Assembly: GCF_004358205.1 (NCBI RefSeq)
Contig: NZ_SMYO01000006.1
Coordinates: 401,435 to 465,434 of the forward strand
Source: Bacillus salipaludis
GTDB taxonomy: Bacteria > Bacillota > Bacilli > Bacillales_B > DSM-18226
Length of the DNA stretch: 64,000 nucleotides
Direction: 5' to 3'
Below are positions 47,245-53,855 of this stretch, piece after piece. A program made the translations under genes and the position numbers. The number at the start of each line of letters is the position of its first letter. The first letter of the stretch is position 1. The notes beneath the pieces are model-generated. The model made no database searches, was not told the origin of the DNA, and saw only the letters and a list, made by a program, of their open reading frames with translations.

Positions 47245-47280
47245 TTGACAACCAAAAAACTCGTTGATATATTGGTTTTA
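47245..47280 (+). promoter_or_regulatory. Promoter of gntR with operator (site 2); start coincides with ATG
   Basis: TTGACA (47245-47250), 17-bp spacer, TATATT (47268-47273). The operator GATATATTGGTTTTA spans 47266-47280 and its last A is the A of the gntR start codon. Transcription 7 bp after the -10 box would begin at that A, so the mRNA would be leaderless. Confidence 0.75.
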
Positions 47281-47933
47281 TGAAAACAATTAAAACCATT
47301 GACCGCCCTGTATTAAGAGATCAAATATATGAATCTTTAAAAAAAGCAATCATTACCTTGGAATTGGAACCTGGGAAACGCATATTGGATAAGGATTTGG
47401 CTGCGGAATTTGGGGTTAGTCGAACTCCTGTTAGAGAAGCGCTGAAAAGACTGGAGGATGAAGGGCTTGTTGAGTCCCTGCCAGGTTCGCAAACAAGAAT
47501 CACGAAGATCAATTTGGAGGAGGCCCGGAATGCGTTTACGGTTGTCGCAGCTTTAAACAGTTTAGCTGCACGCCTTGCTATCCAACAAATTTCTACTGAA
47601 GAAATTGAGCGAATGGAAGCCAAAAATTGCGAGCTGAAAAAGGCATTAGAAGAGAAGGATATTATTGGAGCAGTGGAGGCAGATGATCAATTTCACTACG
47701 TACTCTTAAAAGCTTCTCACAATCCGGAGATAGAAATAGCGCTAGAACGAATAATGACCAAAATCAGGAGATTGGAATTCTCTAAGTTTAGTTCTGTGGA
47801 TGGTCATCTTTCACTCGAGCAGCATCGGCAAATCATTGCAGCATGTAAAGCAAAAAATAGTAACTTAGCAACTGCCTTAGTCGAGGAAAATTGGTTGAGT
47901 TTAAGTAGAGTTTTAATTGGGGAATCCGAGTAG
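47280..47933 (+). CDS. GntR-family transcriptional regulator (FadR/FCD subfamily)
   Basis: A 217-residue regulator with an N-terminal winged helix (RDQIYESLKKAIITLELEPGKRILDKDLAAEFGVSRTPVREAL) and a C-terminal helical FCD ligand domain (VEADDQFHYVLLKASHNPEIE, EQHRQIIAAC). There is no ribosome site before ATG 47280, consistent with a leaderless mRNA. The same 15-bp element overlies its own promoter and those of the EmrE-like exporter and the SHMT-like enzyme. It is therefore the likely autoregulated local regulator of both. The effector is unknown. Confidence 0.9.
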   Translation: MKTIKTIDRPVLRDQIYESLKKAIITLELEPGKRILDKDLAAEFGVSRTPVREALKRLEDEGLVESLPGSQTRITKINLEEARNAFTVVAALNSLAARLAIQQISTEEIERMEAKNCELKKALEEKDIIGAVEADDQFHYVLLKASHNPEIEIALERIMTKIRRLEFSKFSSVDGHLSLEQHRQIIAACKAKNSNLATALVEENWLSLSRVLIGESE

Positions 47934-47934
47934 A

Positions 47935-47963
47935 GTACGGCAAAACGTCGTGCTCGTTTTTTA
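47935..47963 (+). terminator. Rho-independent terminator of gntR
   Basis: GTACGGC and GTCGTGC pair over 7 bp with two G-U pairs around AAAAC, followed by TCG and T6. Confidence 0.7.
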
Positions 47964-47996
47964 TCGAGACAATTAACTAAATTATCAAAAAATAAA

Positions 47997-48032
47997 TTGA
48001 CCATCCAATCGATATGCGATATATTGGTTTTA
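47997..48032 (+). promoter_or_regulatory. Promoter of the SHMT-like gene with operator (site 3)
   Basis: TTGACC (47997-48002), 17-bp spacer, TATATT (48020-48025). GATATATTGGTTTTA (48018-48032) matches sites 1 and 2 exactly; with site 1 it also shares the preceding TATGC. The leader to the start codon is about 109 nt. Confidence 0.75.
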
Positions 48033-48140
48033 AGCAAGGCCCAATTAATTTTTACATAAACAAAAAATAGCCTTGATAAATGTTACTCCAAATCAGTCAG
48101 AAGTAAGATACTCAATTGACCAATTAGGAGGAAAGGTAAA

Positions 48141-49484
48141 ATGAATTCAACATCAACCACATCGCAAAACCTCGAAGTCCATGACCAAAAGGTATTAAAC
48201 TGGGCAAAGGAAATCGTTGAAAACAGTTCCTCACCACGATTAATCCAAAAGGAAATCATTAATGCCGTAGACAGAAACGCAATTTGGAGAGGACAGGAAT
48301 GTCTCAATTTATTGGCTCCAGAAGCGCCAACCAGCCCGACCGTCCGACAATTATTAGCATCAGAAGTAGGAACACGGGCAGCAGAAGGCCATATCGGTCC
48401 TACGCAAAGATGGTTTTCCGGAACAAAGTATATCGATGAAATTGAATCTCTTTGCGTGGAATTACTCAAAAAAGTATTTAACTGCAATTATGCGGACCAT
48501 CGTCTTGTTGCAAGCATGATCGGAAACATGACGGTTTATGCCGCCCTAACAAAACCGGGAGATAATATTTTGACCATTGCCCAGCCATTAGGCGGCCATT
48601 CCAGTAATCGATATGATGGTCCGGCCGGGATCCGCGGCTTGAATATTTATGATGTTCCAATGGATCCAATTGATTTAGTAGTAGACATAGATGAATTTGC
48701 AAAAGTAGCCAGACAGGTAAAACCAACATTAGTGACCCTTGGCGCATCGATGACACTTTTCCCATTCCCATTAAAAGAAATGTCCGAAATCGTAAGTGAA
48801 TGGGGCGGAAAAATATTCTTTGATGGTGCCCACCAACTCGGACTGATCGGAGGCGGCCAATTCCAAGACCCACTGAACGAAGGTGCTTGCATTATGACAG
48901 GTTCAGCGGGAAAAACCTTCAGCGGTCCACAAAGCGGCATAATTGTTTGGAATGATCCAACCCTCACACAACCTGTTTGCAATACGATTTTCCCAGCACT
49001 TGCAGCAACACACCAAGTAAATCGTGTAGCGGCACTCGCCGCATCAGCTGCTGAATTCCTCGCTTTCGGAAAAGAGTATATGGCTCAAATTGTTGCCAAC
49101 TCAAAAGCACTGGCAAAGGCACTTCATGACAGAGGAATCACGGTTCTTGGCGCACATAAAGGTTTTACAGAAACGCACCAAGTCATTGTTGATGTGAAGA
49201 AATTTGGCGGTGGATTGGATGTGGCTCATAAACTTGCCAAGGCGAATATTATCACAAACAAAAATTTAATTCCAAGCGATAAACCGGAAGATTGGGATTA
49301 TCCAAGCGGCTTACGGATTGGAACCATTGAAATCACTCGCTTAGGGATGAAGGAAGCAGAGATGGATATCATTGCAGACTACATCGTCCGAGTCCTAGAG
49401 GATCAAGAGCCAGTTGAAACCGTTAGAAAACGTGTTATAGATATGCGATCAGGATATCAAAAAATCCTTTACTGTTTTGATTGA
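48141..49484 (+). CDS. Serine hydroxymethyltransferase-like PLP enzyme
   Basis: A 447-residue fold-type I PLP enzyme of the SHMT family. Asp228 and His231 (FFDGAHQLGLIGGG) and PLP-lysine Lys258 (MTGSAGKTFSGPQSG) keep the SHMT spacing. The usual T-T-T-H-K-T around the lysine is replaced by GSAGKT, and the glycine-rich PGDNILTIAQPLGGHSSNRYDG region is divergent. It is thus a paralogue rather than housekeeping GlyA. It may cleave or form beta-hydroxy or alpha-methyl amino acids. The shared operator links it to a GntR regulator and an EmrE-like exporter. AGGAGG precedes the ATG. Confidence 0.82.
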   Translation: MNSTSTTSQNLEVHDQKVLNWAKEIVENSSSPRLIQKEIINAVDRNAIWRGQECLNLLAPEAPTSPTVRQLLASEVGTRAAEGHIGPTQRWFSGTKYIDEIESLCVELLKKVFNCNYADHRLVASMIGNMTVYAALTKPGDNILTIAQPLGGHSSNRYDGPAGIRGLNIYDVPMDPIDLVVDIDEFAKVARQVKPTLVTLGASMTLFPFPLKEMSEIVSEWGGKIFFDGAHQLGLIGGGQFQDPLNEGACIMTGSAGKTFSGPQSGIIVWNDPTLTQPVCNTIFPALAATHQVNRVAALAASAAEFLAFGKEYMAQIVANSKALAKALHDRGITVLGAHKGFTETHQVIVDVKKFGGGLDVAHKLAKANIITNKNLIPSDKPEDWDYPSGLRIGTIEITRLGMKEAEMDIIADYIVRVLEDQEPVETVRKRVIDMRSGYQKILYCFD

Positions 49485-49564
49485 TATGATTAATTAATGA
49501 AAAACCCCAGCCCCTGAGTGGTTCTGGGGTATGTGGTAAAAGTTTGAATAAGGTGAGAGGAAAA

Positions 49565-49675
49565 ATGGAGATTCAAATTCATCATGATTTTCCTCAAATC
49601 GATTTGGATAAAATGAGAGAAGTCTTTGAATCTGTTGGTTGGACAAAACAAACCAATGTGTTTTTCCGTAAATAA
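49565..49675 (+). pseudogene. N-terminal fragment of a GNAT acetyltransferase
   Basis: A 36-codon frame MEIQIHHDFPQIDLDKMREV then FESVGWTKQTNVFFRK, with a GAGAGG ribosome site. It matches the usual start of GNAT proteins (...L..VYESVGW...), but the acetyl-CoA-binding part is missing and the sequence ends at a terminator at 49683. It is most likely a 3'-deleted remnant, although a genuine short peptide cannot be excluded. Confidence 0.6.
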
Positions 49676-49682
49676 ATTATAG

Positions 49683-49718
49683 AAATCCTGTATTATTTCA
49701 ATAATACGGGATTTTTTA
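49683..49718 (+). terminator. Rho-independent terminator
   Basis: AAATCCTGTATTATT and AATAATACGGGATTT are near-complete complements (one G-U), followed by T6, just past the GNAT fragment. Confidence 0.85.
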
Positions 49719-49807
49719 TTCCGATAATCAGGGACATATGTCCTTCCTCTCATTTAAGCAAAGGATATATCATTTACATATTGATTGTTAAAAGAGGAGA
49801 GGAATAA

Positions 49808-50233
49808 ATGAAAGGGATTCTATTTGCGTTTTTAGGAGGGGCTTTTATTACCCTTCAAGGTGTTGCTAATGCACGGATCAGTCAGGATATCGGTACTTGG
49901 CAAACCGCGACCATTACTCAATTTACCGGATTCATTGCGGCCTTGGTGATCCTCATGTTTGTCCGTGATGGAAAATGGCAAATGTTTAAACAAGTGAAAC
50001 CATTATATTTAACAGGAGGCGCCTTTGCGGCTGTCATTATCTACAGTAATGTTACAGCTATTCATCATATCGGTATCACTCTTTCAATCGCCGCAATCCT
50101 CATTGCCCAGCTTAGCCTGACCTTCATCATTGATAGTAAAGGATGGTTTGGTGTCAGGAAGCAGAAGATGAACCTGTCACATTTCATCGGGATTATAATG
50201 ATGATTACTGGTGTATTAATTCTAAAATTTTAA
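49808..50233 (+). CDS. DUF606/YdcZ half-size DMT transporter, subunit 1
   Basis: A 141-residue, five-helix membrane protein of the DMT_YdcZ family: MKGILFAFLGGAFITLQGVANARIS then DIGTWQTATITQFTGFIAAL. These half-size proteins usually work as pairs. A second copy follows at 50988, with a Crp-type regulator between them. Starts after AGAGGAGAGG. Substrate unknown. Confidence 0.88.
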   Translation: MKGILFAFLGGAFITLQGVANARISQDIGTWQTATITQFTGFIAALVILMFVRDGKWQMFKQVKPLYLTGGAFAAVIIYSNVTAIHHIGITLSIAAILIAQLSLTFIIDSKGWFGVRKQKMNLSHFIGIIMMITGVLILKF

Positions 50234-50258
50234 TGGGAACGGTAGGAGAAATCACGGA

Positions 50259-50957
50259 ATGAATGAAATCAAAAATCAAGAACAATTGAATGATTTTTTG
50301 CAAAAGTACGAACTGGAACCCATTTTTAATGAAAATTTATTACCCTATTTATCACTGTTCCACTTTGAACAAGGTGAGAATATATGTTCTCAAGGAGATG
50401 CCGCAGAGTTTCTATACGTTCTTGTGAAGGGGAAACTAAAAATCTATACAAACTCAGTTGAAGGTAAAACACTTATTCTCTCTTTCAAGACCCCACTTGA
50501 AGTAATTGGGGATATTGAATACGTCCAAAATATTCATTTTATCAATACAGTTGAGGCTGTATCACCAGTAACTTTGATTGGTGTTCAACATCACTGGTTG
50601 AAAAAATACGCGAGTGACTTTTCACCGTTTCTCCAATTTTTACTAAAAATCATCACAGAAAAGTTCCATCTTAAATCCAATTCAATGAGCTTAAGCCTGA
50701 TGTATCCAGTCGAAGTACGTTTAGCCAGTTATTTATTATCGGTCTCATTTGATGAAACAAATTCTCCTGTGAACAAGCAACTAAGTTCGGTTAATCTTAC
50801 GGATACAGCTAATTTCATTGGTACTAGTTATCGGCATCTGAATCGCGTCATTCAAAAGTTTTGTGAAGATGGACTTGTTGAACGAAACAAAGGCTCCATT
50901 ATGGTTAAGGACAGGGAAGGCTTACAGAAGCTTGCCATTCAACATATTTACGAATAG
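50259..50957 (+). CDS. Crp/Fnr-family transcriptional regulator
   Basis: A 232-residue regulator. The cyclic-nucleotide-binding-like beta barrel (FEQGENICSQGDAAEFLYVLVKGKLKIY) occupies the N-terminal half. A winged helix near 170-215 contains LTDTANFIGTSYRHLNRVIQKFCEDGLVERNKGSIMV. There is no Fnr-type cysteine cluster, and the cAMP-contact arginine pattern is not obvious, so another ligand or none is likely. It resembles YeiL-type regulators. It sits between two DUF606 transporter genes, 25 bp from the first and 30 bp from the second, suggesting that it controls them. Confidence 0.9.
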   Translation: MNEIKNQEQLNDFLQKYELEPIFNENLLPYLSLFHFEQGENICSQGDAAEFLYVLVKGKLKIYTNSVEGKTLILSFKTPLEVIGDIEYVQNIHFINTVEAVSPVTLIGVQHHWLKKYASDFSPFLQFLLKIITEKFHLKSNSMSLSLMYPVEVRLASYLLSVSFDETNSPVNKQLSSVNLTDTANFIGTSYRHLNRVIQKFCEDGLVERNKGSIMVKDREGLQKLAIQHIYE

Positions 50958-50987
50958 TCTTTCGCGGGAAAGAAGGGGGGAATTGGG

Positions 50988-51497
50988 ATGGTATTTGGAT
51001 TACTGATATCGCTTCTTGCAGGAGCATTTCTCAGTGTGCAAAACATTTTTAACAGTAAGGTGAATGAACGAGCAGGATCATGGTCAACCACCACACTCGT
51101 ATTAGGAATGGGATTCCTCGCATCATTGACATTTGGTACCATTTTCGAAGGGAAAAATCTATTTGTCTTGCAAGGTATGAGGACTTGGTTTTGGTTCAGC
51201 GGTTTGATTGGAATAGGGGTGGTGATGTGCCTTGTGAAGGGGATGCGTCTCTTGGGTCCTACGTTTTCCATCTCAATCGTTCTGACATCACAGCTGGTCT
51301 TTGCATTATTGTGGGACTCTCTTGGATGGTTTGGACTCGAACAAGTCCCTTTTACATTTAAAAAATTAATTGGTGTCCTCGTCATCGTTGCCGGCATTTT
51401 GGTTTTTAAATTTGGAGGAAGTAAGCAAGGGCTTTTAAAGAGTGCCACTAGCTCTGGGAATGATGCAAAACATAAAAAACATGGATCTGTTATGTAA
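50988..51497 (+). CDS. DUF606/YdcZ half-size DMT transporter, subunit 2
   Basis: A 169-residue paralogue of the protein at 49808, sharing LLAGAFLSVQNIFNSKVNERAGSWSTTTLVLGMGFLAS and LGWFG near the end. It differs by a charged C-terminal tail (SGNDAKHKKHGSVM). AAGAAGGGGGG precedes the ATG. With subunit 1 it may form an antiparallel heterodimer, the arrangement known for paired small DMT proteins. Confidence 0.88.
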   Translation: MVFGLLISLLAGAFLSVQNIFNSKVNERAGSWSTTTLVLGMGFLASLTFGTIFEGKNLFVLQGMRTWFWFSGLIGIGVVMCLVKGMRLLGPTFSISIVLTSQLVFALLWDSLGWFGLEQVPFTFKKLIGVLVIVAGILVFKFGGSKQGLLKSATSSGNDAKHKKHGSVM

Positions 51498-51513
51498 GGA
51501 TCCATGTTTTTTT
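51474..51513. terminator. Bidirectional terminator
   Basis: CATGGATC and GATCCATG, with A5 before and T7 after, overlap the end of the DUF606 gene and precede the end of the convergent 134-aa gene. Confidence 0.88.
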
Positions 51514-51517
51514 ACTA

Positions 51518-51922
51518 TTATCTTGGTGTAAGAGGCTTTACCGAAATCGCTGGGGAAGAGGTTTTAATAAGACAGCCATCTAAATGCTCTTGATTTAATA
51601 ACCCAAGTTGAAGAGCAGCTTTGATTTTACCATCATCCGGTTTTTTCACAATTTGAATCAAATCATTCATTTGCAATTCTTCTAGTCTCTTAATCATCAA
51701 TTCATCGTTATATTTCTCGGTGTTGCGAATTTGCCGTTGAAGTTTGTAACCGCATATTGTAATTTCTCCTTTTACATTCTCACCAACAAACTGATCAAAG
51801 TAGTGCTGGAAGGACTCCTTCAATTGATTCATTTCCAATTCAATTTCTTTTTTCTGTTTATTCAATTCATAATATTTAACTAACATGTCTCCAGTAAGCG
51901 AGGTTTCATTTTTGTTTTTCAT
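51518..51922 (-). CDS. Hypothetical coiled-coil protein, 134 aa
   Basis: Soluble protein. An N-terminal helix (YYELNKQKKEIELEMNQLKESFQHYFDQF) is likely a coiled coil. A middle beta part (GEITICGYKLQRQIRNTEKY) and a helical end (DDGKIKAALQLGLLNQEHLDGCLIK) follow. It has the look of small phage-associated or nucleic-acid-linked proteins, but no family is recognised. GGGGAG is 8-10 bp before the ATG. Single-gene unit. Confidence 0.75.
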   Translation of the reverse strand: MKNKNETSLTGDMLVKYYELNKQKKEIELEMNQLKESFQHYFDQFVGENVKGEITICGYKLQRQIRNTEKYNDELMIKRLEELQMNDLIQIVKKPDDGKIKAALQLGLLNQEHLDGCLIKTSSPAISVKPLTPR

Positions 51923-52014
51923 GTTGTTCTCCCCTTTAATCGAACGTATATTCTATATTATGAAATGCATCGCAAATAAATTACTATTTGGGAAAAATTT
52001 ACAGTATACAATCG

Positions 52015-52057
52015 AAAGGAGTGAAGAATCCAATTCGATTCCTCACTCCTTTTTTTA
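52015..52057. terminator. Rho-independent terminator
   Basis: AAAGGAGTGAaGAATc pairs with gATTCcTCACTCCTTT over 14 bp, followed by a long T-run on the + side. It lies downstream of the reverse-strand gerPA-like genes and upstream of the 134-aa gene. Confidence 0.75.
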
Positions 52058-52065
52058 AATAAAGC

Positions 52066-52103
52066 TCTGTTAAACTTGGTTGTTGATTTCCGCTCCAATC
52101 AAC
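52066..52103. repeat. Dispersed element, core-less copy
   Basis: TCTGTTAAACTTGGTTGTTGA then TTTCCGCTCC and AATCAAC. It equals the two ends of the 12751-12900 element joined at a single TTCCGCTCC, without the 107-bp core. GTTGATT and AATCAAC make a 7-bp inverted repeat. Confidence 0.8.
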
Positions 52104-52137
52104 GTTTTTCAAATCAACATTATCCTTTAACACAGTC

Positions 52138-52374
52138 TTAAATAATGCTATTTTTCGTAATCCAAGTGTCATTTATATCACTATCACAAACATGCGAGAT
52201 CGGAATAAAAATGGGAACGATGTCGCCATTTTGTTCTCCAAATCCCTGATTTCTTTTATAGGCGACAAACTGGTCCCTAATTTGATTTGCACCTATATTC
52301 ATGATAGAGGCGTGGTCAAACACATTTATTTTATAGCCTAACAAATTGATTTCTGTTGGCGCGAAAATAACCAT
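52138..52374 (-). CDS. GerPA/GerPF-like spore coat germination protein (copy 1)
   Basis: A 78-residue protein of the GerPA/PF family, coat proteins that let germinants reach the inner spore. The pattern INLLGYKINVFDHASIMNIGANQI matches copy 2 next door; the usual end motif DPD is replaced by DSDINDTW. ATG 52374 follows GGGGTG; upstream in-frame GTG overlaps the ribosome site. One of three tandem copies on this strand. Confidence 0.75.
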   Translation of the reverse strand: MVIFAPTEINLLGYKINVFDHASIMNIGANQIRDQFVAYKRNQGFGEQNGDIVPIFIPISHVCDSDINDTWITKNSII

Positions 52375-52424
52375 CAAAATCACCCCATAGAGTTAGACAT
52401 TTCTAATAAACCCTAGGCTAATGT

Positions 52425-52664
52425 TTAAATCACACTATTTTTTACGGAATTTGAATCAACAACATCTGGATCGACAACCCATGAAATAGGAATATTGACC
52501 GGCGATATATCACCATTCTGTTCGCCAACTCCTTGATTCCTTTTATAGGCAACTAACTCATCGATTATTTGATTGGGGCCAAAATTTACGTAGGAAGAGT
52601 TATCAATCGCATTCACTTTAAAACCAAGAAGATTTATCGCATAAGGCCCAACGATCATTTCCAT
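52425..52664 (-). CDS. GerPA/GerPF-like spore coat germination protein (copy 2)
   Basis: A 79-residue paralogue with the clearest family features: IVGPYAINLLGFKVNAIDNSSYVNFGPNQI at the N-terminus and WVVDPDVVDSNSVKNS at the end, like DPD-x-x-D of GerPF. GGAGGG precedes the ATG. Its start overlaps the end of copy 3 by 10 bp, giving translational coupling. Confidence 0.8.
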   Translation of the reverse strand: MEMIVGPYAINLLGFKVNAIDNSSYVNFGPNQIIDELVAYKRNQGVGEQNGDISPVNIPISWVVDPDVVDSNSVKNSVI

Positions 52665-52897
52665 CCCTCCCTGTTTATTTTCACTCTTGGAGAATCAACT
52701 GGTTCGTCATCATATGTCGTATGAATCGGAATCAAAATCTTAGTTAAGTCAGCTATTTGTTGGCCATACCCTTGATTTTTTTTGCCGGTCACATTAACCC
52801 CAACAATATAATTCTCGCCGATGGATACCAATGAAGCATGATCAGGACTTCCCATTTTCAAACCGCCAATATTAATCTTTGTTGGAATAAAAAACAT
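52655..52897 (-). CDS. GerPA/GerPF-like spore coat germination protein (copy 3)
   Basis: An 80-residue, more divergent paralogue: IPTKINIGGLKMGSPDHASLVSIGENYIVG, then KNQGYGQQIADL in the position of RNQGxGEQNGDI in copies 1 and 2. AGGAGG is 6-7 bp before the ATG. First gene of the three on this strand, divergent from the Gly/Met-rich gene at 53118. Confidence 0.72.
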   Translation of the reverse strand: MFFIPTKINIGGLKMGSPDHASLVSIGENYIVGVNVTGKKNQGYGQQIADLTKILIPIHTTYDDEPVDSPRVKINREGWK

Positions 52898-53117
52898 GTT
52901 TTCTCCTCCAAATTACAGCATTTTAAGAGAAAAAATTACGTATTTTTAAAGTTTATTCGTTTAAAGGTGAAAAAATAACAGGTTTAAAGATAGGGGCAAC
53001 CATATTCGTTTTTTGCACACAAAGGCAGATTTATTTTTATATTTGGGTAGCTGCCTATGCCTTTTTCCTTCGTTAACATAGTCTAGACTGTAACCTATAA
53101 AAAGGAGTGTGTGCTTC

Positions 53118-53663
53118 ATGGGATTTAATACAGGAGCGATGAGTGGATTTCCTGGTACTGGTGGAATGGGAAGTATGGGTGGAGTTCCCGGTATGACAGG
53201 TGCGGGAAGCACAGGAGGAGTTCCCGGTATGACTGGTATGGGTAGCATGGGAGGAGCTCCCGGTATGACTGGTATGGGCAGTATGGGAGGAGTTCCCGGT
53301 AGTATGGGAGGAGTTCCCGGTAGTATGGGTATGGATGGAATGACTGGTTTTCCTGGTCATGGATTTGATGGGATGCATGGAATGGGTGGTTTCCCAGGTC
53401 ATGGATTTGATGGGATGCATGGATTTCCCGGTCAAGGAGGAATGGGAACATTCCCAGGACATGGATTTGGAAGTATGGGTGGATACCCAGGATTTGGAGG
53501 ATACGGAAGCATGGGAGGTTATCCTGGCTACAGTGGTTTTGGAGGATATCATGGATATCCAGGATTCCCAGGAGCAGGGGGAACCCAAATGTTTGGTCCA
53601 CAAGGCGGAATGACAGGTTTCCCTGGTTATGTACCGGGGACAATGGGAGGATTTCACGGTTAA
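53118..53663 (+). CDS. Gly/Met-rich low-complexity repeat protein, probable coat or exosporium component
   Basis: A 181-residue protein almost entirely of Gly, Met, Pro, Phe, Ser and Tyr. The first half has repeats of GMTGMGSMGGVPG; the middle has two copies of GFPGHGFDGMHG-like units; the last part is Gly/Tyr/Phe-rich (GGYPGYSGFGGYHGYPG). No Cys, no signal peptide. AAAGGAG is 10 bp before ATG 53118. Composition and the neighbouring gerPA-like genes point to a structural spore-surface protein; this is inference. The reverse strand is also open over the region because of the repeats. Confidence 0.8.
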   Translation: MGFNTGAMSGFPGTGGMGSMGGVPGMTGAGSTGGVPGMTGMGSMGGAPGMTGMGSMGGVPGSMGGVPGSMGMDGMTGFPGHGFDGMHGMGGFPGHGFDGMHGFPGQGGMGTFPGHGFGSMGGYPGFGGYGSMGGYPGYSGFGGYHGYPGFPGAGGTQMFGPQGGMTGFPGYVPGTMGGFHG

Positions 53664-53695
53664 ATAAGCCTTTCCCGCTGAATTAAAAAAGTGAA

Positions 53696-53756
53696 GTGGT
53701 GTCCCAAAAGCATGGGACACCACAAAAAAACGAAAGTGGTCGTTTCCACTTTCGTT
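53696..53756 (-). terminator. Tandem hairpins, terminator for the reverse-strand gene
   Basis: GTGGTGTCCC/GGGACACCAC (10 bp) and AACGAAAGTGG/CCACTTTCGTT (11 bp) lie side by side. On the reverse strand the second is followed by T7, fitting termination of the 53856-54533 gene. Confidence 0.8.
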
Positions 53757-53855
53757 AGAAGGAAAAATGTTTGGGTTACTACAAAGTATGTTCATGCTTG
53801 TACGTCGATGTAGTTTACTTGTCCTATATTAAAAAAATATTCTTTAAAAATGGGT

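Noticed and set aside
49504..49530. ACCCCAG/CTGGGGT hairpin as terminator of the SHMT-like gene
   Set aside because: No T-run on the forward strand and only 7 bp of stem; the better terminator is at 49683.
50948..51505. Reverse-strand frame of 185 codons across the DUF606 gene
   Set aside because: Antisense to a clear membrane protein with its own ribosome site; no family features.
53125..53643. Second reverse-strand open frame of 172 codons over the same repeats
   Set aside because: Same cause as above; overlaps fully and lacks start signals.
53073..53795. Long reverse-strand open frame of 240 codons, rich in Ser, His and Thr
   Set aside because: It is the complement of the Gly/Met-rich gene; the repeats keep several frames open. 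It has no convincing ribosome site, and the forward gene has one.
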